Assembly: GCA_002427015.1 (NCBI GenBank)
Contig: DIPE01000099.1
Span: 13,541 to 39,580, forward strand
DNA: 26,040 bases
Direction of reading: 5' to 3'
Source: Firmicutes bacterium UBA5496
GTDB taxonomy: Bacteria; Bacillota; Proteinivoracia; UBA4975
Under the pieces are notes generated by a model. It was not told the DNA's origin. It saw nothing but the letters and a program-made list of their open reading frames with translations, and searched no databases. A program made the translations under genes and the position numbers. Below, piece by piece: positions 21,935 through 26,040 of the stretch. Every line of letters begins with the position of its first letter. The stretch's first letter is position 1.

Positions 21935-22177
21935 ATGGCAGTGAGAATTCGTCTAAGAAAAATGGGGGCAAAAAAGCGTCCTTTTTATCGCATTGTGGTT
22001 GCTGATTCCAGATCTCCCAGAGATGGACGGGTGATTGAAGAGATAGGTTACTACAACCCAATTTCCGAACCCGTTGACCTCAAGGTGGATGCAGAAAAAG
22101 CCAAGAAATGGCTGGCTACAGGCGCACAACCCTCAGATACTGTTAAGAGCCTTTTAAAATCACAGGGCATTATCTAG
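21935..22177 (+). CDS. rpsP: 30S ribosomal protein S16
   Basis: The 80-residue protein MAVRIRLRKMGAKKRPFYRI is unmistakable S16, an assembly protein of the 30S body. GGAGGTGA lies 9 bases before ATG 21935; the in-frame GTG at 21926 overlaps that site. Conserved features include RDGRVIEEIGYYNPI and the C-terminal KWLATGAQPSDTV. It follows ffh by 31 bases and heads the rpsP-khpA-rimM-trmD-rplS ribosomal and tRNA-modification group. Confidence 0.98.
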   Translation: MAVRIRLRKMGAKKRPFYRIVVADSRSPRDGRVIEEIGYYNPISEPVDLKVDAEKAKKWLATGAQPSDTVKSLLKSQGII

Positions 22178-22191
22178 GGAGGTAATATTTT

Positions 22192-22419
22192 ATGGATGAA
22201 CTGCTGGAGTTAATGGCTAAATCATTGGTCAACAATCCCGATGCCGTCAAAGTAACCAAGAAGATTACCAGCAGCGATCTTACCCTTGAACTTTCGGTGG
22301 CTCCTGAAGATATGGGCAAGGTCATTGGCAAAAGGGGAAAAATCGCCAAAGCCCTGCGCCTCATAGTATCAGCTGCCGCCCTTGACACCGATAAGCGTGT
22401 CAATGTAGATATTGTTTAG
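22192..22419 (+). CDS. khpA: KH-domain RNA-binding protein KhpA (YlqC)
   Basis: A 75-residue single KH-domain protein. Homologues (KhpA with KhpB/Jag) bind many transcripts and influence cell elongation and division. The GxxG loop GKRG (46-49) lies within MGKVIGKRGKIAKALRLIV. GGGAGGT precedes the ATG. In B. subtilis ylqD separates it from rimM; here it is absent and rimM follows after 17 bases. Confidence 0.94.
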   Translation: MDELLELMAKSLVNNPDAVKVTKKITSSDLTLELSVAPEDMGKVIGKRGKIAKALRLIVSAAALDTDKRVNVDIV

Positions 22420-22436
22420 TGGCGGAGTGAAATCTT

Positions 22437-22940
22437 ATGCTTAAAATTGGCGAAATTGTCGGCCCCCACGGCGTCCGGGGGGAAGTAAAGCTCATCCCCT
22501 ATACGGACTTTCCCAAGCGCTTTTGCCAGCTGGCCACAGTCACCATCCGCAAGGGCACACAAATGCGGGAGCTAAATCTCGCCCGTGTCAGGGAGCATAA
22601 GAACTTCATCCTCATGGAATTCAAGGAGATTTCGGACCGCAACCAGGCTGAAGAGCTGCGCAATTGGGAAGTGGTTGTTCCATATCAAAGCGCCGTTCCT
22701 TTGCCCCAGGGCCATTTCTATGACCACCAGCTGGAAGGTCTTGAAGTGTTTGATATTAACGGCAATCTTTTTTTGGGGACTTTGGCGGAGGTCATGCATC
22801 TGCCGGCCAATGCCGTCTACCGGGTGGAAAAACCCGACGGGGCCAACATCCTGATTCCCGCCCTCAAAAGCGTTGTCAAAGCTGTGGATCTGGAAAAGCG
22901 GCGAATGTATGTGGCGCCCATGGATGGTCTCTTGGAATGA
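22437..22940 (+). CDS. rimM: Ribosome maturation factor RimM
   Basis: RimM binds S19 and helps 3'-domain assembly of the 30S subunit. The 167-residue protein has the N-terminal RimM domain (MLKIGEIVGPHGVRGEVKLI) and a C-terminal PRC barrel (about 95-167; GHFYDHQLEGLEVF, DGANILIPALKSVVKAVDLE). The stop overlaps the trmD start (ATGA), so translation of the two is coupled. The ribosome binding site (TGGCGGAGTG) is moderate. Confidence 0.97.
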   Translation: MLKIGEIVGPHGVRGEVKLIPYTDFPKRFCQLATVTIRKGTQMRELNLARVREHKNFILMEFKEISDRNQAEELRNWEVVVPYQSAVPLPQGHFYDHQLEGLEVFDINGNLFLGTLAEVMHLPANAVYRVEKPDGANILIPALKSVVKAVDLEKRRMYVAPMDGLLE

Positions 22941-23626
22941 GGATAGACATCATTACCATCTTTCCGGAAATGATTGAGGCCCTGTGCGGTTACAGCATCA
23001 TTAAGCGGGCAAGGGATAATGGCCTGATTACAGTGAATGCTGTCAATCTGCGGGACTATACTTTCGATAAGCACAAGCAGGTGGATGACTATACCTATGG
23101 GGGCGGCGCCGGGATGATCCTTAAACCCGAACCTCTGTTTAGGGCCGTGGAAAGCCTGAGCAGCCCAAGCCCGCCGGATGAAGTCATTGTCATGACGCCT
23201 GCAGGCAAGCCCTTTGACCAGAAAGAGGCACGTAATCTCGCGGGAGCCGGTCATTTAATCTTCATCTGCGGTCATTATGAGGGCATCGACCAGCGGGTGC
23301 TGGACCATCTGGCTACCAGGGAACTGTCTATTGGCGACTACGTTCTCACCGGCGGCGAACTGCCGGCAATGGTGGTGGCCGATGCAGTCATCAGGCTGCT
23401 GCCTGGAGTCTTGGGCAATGAGGAGTCCCTGGAGCTGGAATCATTTGAGGGGGGAATGCTGGAGCATCCCCAATATACCAGGCCTGCGGAATTTCGGGGC
23501 CTGAAGGTGCCGGATATTTTGTTATCCGGCAATCATCAAGAAATCAAGCGGTGGCGGCAGGAACAGGCTGTCAAGAAGACCCAAGGCCTGAGACCTGAGC
23601 TGCTGGAAGTGGATTTTAAGCAGTAG
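22937..23626 (+). CDS. trmD: tRNA (guanine(37)-N(1))-methyltransferase TrmD
   Basis: TrmD methylates G37 next to the anticodon and so prevents +1 frameshifting. It is a SPOUT enzyme with a deep trefoil knot. The 229-residue protein shows MRIDIITIFPEMI, VDDYTYGGGAGMILKPEPLF, FICGHYEGIDQRV and the knot region LSIGDYVLTGGELPAMVVAD then AVIRLLPGVLGN. It overlaps rimM by 4 bases. The next gene, rplS, has its own GGGAGG site 32 bases on. Confidence 0.98.
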   Translation: MRIDIITIFPEMIEALCGYSIIKRARDNGLITVNAVNLRDYTFDKHKQVDDYTYGGGAGMILKPEPLFRAVESLSSPSPPDEVIVMTPAGKPFDQKEARNLAGAGHLIFICGHYEGIDQRVLDHLATRELSIGDYVLTGGELPAMVVADAVIRLLPGVLGNEESLELESFEGGMLEHPQYTRPAEFRGLKVPDILLSGNHQEIKRWRQEQAVKKTQGLRPELLEVDFKQ

Positions 23627-23657
23627 ATAGCAAGTACCCTGAAGGGAGGCAAAATCA

Positions 23658-24005
23658 ATGAGCAATATTATCAGCGAGCTGGAAAGAGAGCAATATAAAA
23701 CTGATGTCCCTGATTTCAAGCCAGGCGATACAGTAAGGGCTCATGTGCGCGTTGTTGAAGGCACCCGGGAAAGAATTCAGGTTTTTGAGGGTGTGGTCAT
23801 CAAACGCCGGGGTTATGGTCTTAGGGAAACCTTTACTTTGCGCCGGATTAGTTATGGCGTGGGAGTAGAAAGAACCTTTCCCATCCATGCCCCAAAAGTA
23901 GATAAGATTGAAGTCATTCGCCGCGGGCGTGTGCGTCGGGCCAAGCTCTACTATCTGCGCCAGCGCACCGGCAAGGCTGCCCGGATTAAAGAAGCAAGGC
24001 GCTAA
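23658..24005 (+). CDS. rplS: 50S ribosomal protein L19
   Basis: The 115-residue L19 contacts the 30S subunit at an intersubunit bridge. Diagnostic stretches are FKPGDTVRAHVRVVEGTRER, QVFEGVVIKRRGYGLRETFT and RRISYGVGVERTFPIHAPKV, then VRRAKLYYLRQRTGKAARIK. GGGAGG precedes the ATG. It closes the ribosomal group and is followed at once by a strong terminator that includes its stop codon. Confidence 0.98.
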   Translation: MSNIISELEREQYKTDVPDFKPGDTVRAHVRVVEGTRERIQVFEGVVIKRRGYGLRETFTLRRISYGVGVERTFPIHAPKVDKIEVIRRGRVRRAKLYYLRQRTGKAARIKEARR

Positions 24006-24031
24006 CAGGGGACTATGGTCCCCTGTTTTTT
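24004..24031 (+). terminator. Rho-independent terminator after rplS
   Basis: A 10-bp stem, AACAGGGGAC (24004-24013) with 24018-24027, and a TATG loop are followed by a run of six T (24026-24031). It separates the ribosomal operon from rbgA. Confidence 0.88.
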
Positions 24032-24047
24032 AAAAGGAGTGAAAGGG

Positions 24048-24848
24048 ATGGATATTCATTGGTTTCCTGGGCATATGGCCAAGACCAGGCGGCTGATCTC
24101 CGAATCCCTCAAACTGGTAGACGGAGTCATCCATCTGGCTGATGCCCGTCTGCCAGAAAGCAGTCAAAATCCCCTGCTTTACGAACTGACGGGCAACAAG
24201 CCAACTATGCTGGTTTTGGCCAAGGCAGATTTGGCGGATCCCCACAAGACCCGTCAGTGGCTGGCCAAGGGCGGCACTTTGGCTGTGTCCCTGCGGGATA
24301 ATAAAGTCAAGCAAGAATTGCTGGACTTTATCCATACCAATTTGGAACGGAATCTGCGCAAGCGATTTGCTCGTCCCTGGCGGGTGATGGTGGTGGGCAT
24401 TCCCAATGTAGGCAAGTCCACTCTGATTAATTTGCTGGCGGGCAGGAGATCGGCCAAGGTGGGGGACAGGCCTGGCATCACCCGGACCCGGCAGTGGATT
24501 AAGATATCTGCCGAGATGGAGATGCTGGATACGCCGGGGATTTTGTGGCCAAAACTGGAGGATAAGTCTGTCAGCTATAAATTGGCGGCTGCAGGCTGCA
24601 TTCGCGACGAGATTTTGCCAATTATGGAAGTGGCCAAGTGGCTGCTGGGATTTTTAGGAGAGCAATACCCCCAAGCCTTGGCCCGCTTTGGCAAGGGTGA
24701 CGGCCTGGCGGCAGTGGCAGAAAAAATGGGGGCTGTGAGCAAAGGGGGCAGCCTTGACCTGGACAAGGCCGCGGAACTTTTGCTGCGGGATTTCCGCTCC
24801 GGCAGGCTGGGCAGAATTACTTTGGACGGGGAGCAGGGGGTGAAATAA
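24048..24848 (+). CDS. rbgA: Ribosome biogenesis GTPase RbgA (YlqF)
   Basis: RbgA is a circularly permuted GTPase needed late in 50S assembly. The start is ATG 24048, behind AAAGGAGTG; the upstream ATG at 24015 lies in the terminator loop. The product is 266 residues. The N-terminal WFPGHMAKTRR includes His9, the proposed catalytic histidine. Motif order is permuted: G4, then G1 GIPNVGKST (117-125), G2 region RPGITRTRQW, G3 DTPG (161-164), and a C-terminal RNA-contacting domain. The G4 motif reads Ala58-Lys59-Ala60-Asp61 in place of the usual NKxD, so the base-contacting Asn is missing. It is followed directly by rnhB. Confidence 0.95.
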   Translation: MDIHWFPGHMAKTRRLISESLKLVDGVIHLADARLPESSQNPLLYELTGNKPTMLVLAKADLADPHKTRQWLAKGGTLAVSLRDNKVKQELLDFIHTNLERNLRKRFARPWRVMVVGIPNVGKSTLINLLAGRRSAKVGDRPGITRTRQWIKISAEMEMLDTPGILWPKLEDKSVSYKLAAAGCIRDEILPIMEVAKWLLGFLGEQYPQALARFGKGDGLAAVAEKMGAVSKGGSLDLDKAAELLLRDFRSGRLGRITLDGEQGVK

Positions 24849-25451
24849 ATGGCAGACTGGGAGAGGGAAGAAGAACTCTGGCATTCAGGCTACACTTTGG
24901 TAGGGGGCTGCGATGAAGTGGGCCGGGGCCCCTTGGCTGGCCCCGTTGTAGCGGCTATAGCGGTTTTCGACAGCGCCTGCTTGGAAGGTCTTGCTGATTC
25001 CAAAGTATTGTCCGCCAAGAGGCGGCTGGAACTGAACAGGAAAATCCTGCGCTCTTCCGCCGCTATTGGCATAGGGGTGGTGGACAGCCAAACCATTGAT
25101 ACAATCAACATACTGAATGCAACCAAGCTGGCAATGAGTCAAGCTTGGCGAAACTTGAGACTTAAGCCCGACTACTTATTGGTGGATGCTTTGGAACCGG
25201 AAGCGCTGGCTGCCCAGGTCAAGCTGGAGGGGCTGATCAAGGGTGACAGCCGCTCTGCTGCAATCGCCGCTGCCTCCATTGTGGCCAAAGTATATCGGGA
25301 CCGACTGATGGCCTGGTATCATAAGACTTATCCCCAGTATAATTTTGCTAAAAACAAGGGCTATCCCACCCGGGAACATTACCGGGCCCTGCAGACATAT
25401 GGCTGCTGCCCGCTGCATCGCCGCTCCTTCCGGGGTGTAGTCAATGAATAG
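24849..25451 (+). CDS. rnhB: Ribonuclease HII
   Basis: RNase HII removes ribonucleotides and RNA primers from RNA-DNA hybrids. The 200-residue compact form lacks the N-terminal extension of the B. subtilis enzyme (about 255). Active-site acids are Asp22 and Glu23 in GCDEVGRGPLAGPVV, Asp113 in LLVDALE and Asp133 in GDSRSAAIAAASIVAKVYRD. GGGGGTGA just upstream of ATG 24849 lies at the end of rbgA. It overlaps yraN by 8 bases. Confidence 0.97.
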   Translation: MADWEREEELWHSGYTLVGGCDEVGRGPLAGPVVAAIAVFDSACLEGLADSKVLSAKRRLELNRKILRSSAAIGIGVVDSQTIDTINILNATKLAMSQAWRNLRLKPDYLLVDALEPEALAAQVKLEGLIKGDSRSAAIAAASIVAKVYRDRLMAWYHKTYPQYNFAKNKGYPTREHYRALQTYGCCPLHRRSFRGVVNE

Positions 25452-25794
25452 GCAGGCAGTGGGAAAAAAGGGTGAAGAACTGGCATTGGCGGCGGCCAGA
25501 GCCCAGGGGTACCAGGTAATTGAATGCAATTACCGCTGCCCCATAGGAGAGATTGACCTGATTCTGCAAACAGGGGATACTATAGTCTTTGCCGAGGTAA
25601 AGACTCGCCGGGGGGACAGCTTTGGCGAAGCCTGGGAATCTGTAACCCCGGCCAAGCAGGAGCGCATCCGGCGGGTGGCTGCCTGGTTTGTGCGGGAGCG
25701 GGATCTAAGCCAGCACGCCTTTCGATTTGATGTTTTTACTATTCAGTTAGGGCGACAGCCCTGGCAATACCGCTGGTTTCAAGATGCTTTTTAA
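25444..25794 (+). CDS. yraN: YraN/UPF0102 family nuclease-fold protein
   Basis: A 116-residue protein of the UPF0102 family with a PD-(D/E)xK endonuclease fold. The core is GEIDLILQ (Glu36, Asp38) followed by VFAEVKTRRG (Glu51, Lys53), so the presumed metal-binding residues are intact. VGKKGEELALAAARAQGYQV is the typical N-terminus. Its biological role is not well defined; its frequent place next to rnhB and comM hints at DNA metabolism. It overlaps the end of rnhB, which implies coupled translation. Confidence 0.93.
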   Translation: MNRQAVGKKGEELALAAARAQGYQVIECNYRCPIGEIDLILQTGDTIVFAEVKTRRGDSFGEAWESVTPAKQERIRRVAAWFVRERDLSQHAFRFDVFTIQLGRQPWQYRWFQDAF

Positions 25795-25821
25795 ATAGGG
25801 GAAATATGTCGAAAAATATGA

Positions 25822-25851
25822 TTGCCCGGGCAAGAAAGAATATTACATAAT
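25822..25851 (+). promoter_or_regulatory. Possible promoter of the ComM/YifB-type gene
   Basis: TTGCCC (25822-25827) and CATAAT (25846-25851) are 18 bases apart. The -35 is also half of a perfect 12-bp palindrome, TTGCCCGGGCAA (25822-25833), which might be a regulator site. The leader would be about 67 bases long. Confidence 0.35.
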
Positions 25852-25869
25852 TAATTGTTGTCAAGCAGG

Positions 25870-25924
25870 AAAAACAGCCATCGAGATTGAACATTCTACT
25901 TAGCATCTTCCAGGGGGCTGTTTT
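25870..25924 (+). promoter_or_regulatory. Leader stem that covers the ribosome binding site of the ComM/YifB-type gene
   Basis: AAAACAGCC (25871-25879) is fully complementary to GGCTGTTTT (25916-25924), which runs from the AGGGGG site (25912-25917) up to the ATG. The 36-base loop has no strong internal stem. The pairing could hide the start region or, less likely given the coding continuation, act as a terminator. Confidence 0.4.
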
Positions 25925-26040
25925 ATGCTTGCAGTATTGAAAAGTTGTACGCTGTCGGGTTATGAAGGGGTGTTGACCCTGGTGGAGGTAAATGTGGCCA
26001 GGGGCTTCCCCCATTTTGACATTGTGGGCTTGGCGGACAC
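25925..26040 (+). CDS. ComM/YifB family Mg chelatase-like AAA+ protein (5' end only)
   Basis: The first 38 codons are in the window and the frame is still open at the right edge. MLAVLKSCTLSGYEGVLTLV followed by EVNVARGFPHFDIVGLAD matches the N-terminal domain of YifB/ComM proteins, where the final block typically reads GLPAFDIVGLPD. Homologues are hexameric helicase-like ATPases; ComM promotes branch migration during natural transformation. ATG 25925 is preceded by AGGGGG with 7 bases spacing. The ATPase motifs lie beyond the window. Confidence 0.9.
   Translation, partial: MLAVLKSCTLSGYEGVLTLVEVNVARGFPHFDIVGLAD

Noticed and set aside
25807..25813. TGTCGAA, an exact Spo0A box, before the ComM/YifB-type gene
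   Set aside because: A 7-base word is expected a few times by chance on both strands of a 26-kb window, and there is only one copy with no second box nearby.

Overview
The window is a core chromosomal segment of an endospore-forming member of the Bacillota, most likely Clostridia. The gene order closely follows the Bacillus subtilis spoVM-rpmB-yloU-yloV-recG ... rnc-smc-ftsY-ylxM-ffh-rpsP ... rplS-rbgA-rnhB block. It also carries spore genes: spoVM, two small acid-soluble spore proteins and ylbJ. Base composition is moderate to GC-rich. GTG and TTG starts are frequent, and Shine-Dalgarno sites are strong. I could not fix the genus.

Layout. (1) 1-700: the Asp-rich tail of an unidentified gene, a terminator, an unrecognised 57-residue two-helix membrane protein, spoVM, a long inverted repeat, and rpmB on the minus strand. 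(2) 700-4900: Asp23/YloU protein, fatty acid kinase fakA, recG. (3) 4900-5500: two tandem alpha/beta-type SASP genes behind a sigma-G-like promoter. (4) 5500-8800: a structured intergenic stretch, rsmD, coaD, ylbJ (minus), and a patatin-like phospholipase. (5) 8800-12000: tmcAL (minus) divergent from ackA, then yceD and rpmF. (6) 12000-15500: the lipid operon fapR-plsX-degV/fakB-acpP, then rnc. (7) 15500-22000: smc, ftsY, a 40-codon minus-strand ORF, ylxM, ffh. (8) 21900-26040: rpsP, khpA, rimM, trmD, rplS, rbgA, rnhB, yraN and the start of a ComM/YifB-type gene.

How the genes fit together. Membrane lipid supply is the clearest theme. FapR is the malonyl-CoA-sensing repressor, PlsX makes acyl-phosphate, a DegV protein is a likely fatty-acid-binding FakB, and AcpP is the carrier; FakA lies 11 kb upstream. 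In many Bacillota fabD and fabG sit between plsX and acpP. Here a degV gene sits there instead, which suggests a link between exogenous fatty acid activation and PlsX. A second theme is ribosome and translation: L28, L32, S16, L19, RsmD, RimM, TrmD, TmcAL, YceD, RbgA, RNase III, KhpA. A third is protein targeting: FtsY, YlxM, Ffh. Chromosome upkeep is represented by SMC, RecG, RNase HII and YraN.

No CRISPR array, tRNA, rRNA, prophage or intact insertion sequence was seen. The region is mostly ordinary core genome. The points most worth a second look are three very small genes, the fapR-plsX-degV-acpP arrangement with a candidate operator, the inverted repeat at 445-501, the structured intergenic region at 5518-5741, and an altered GTPase motif in RbgA.
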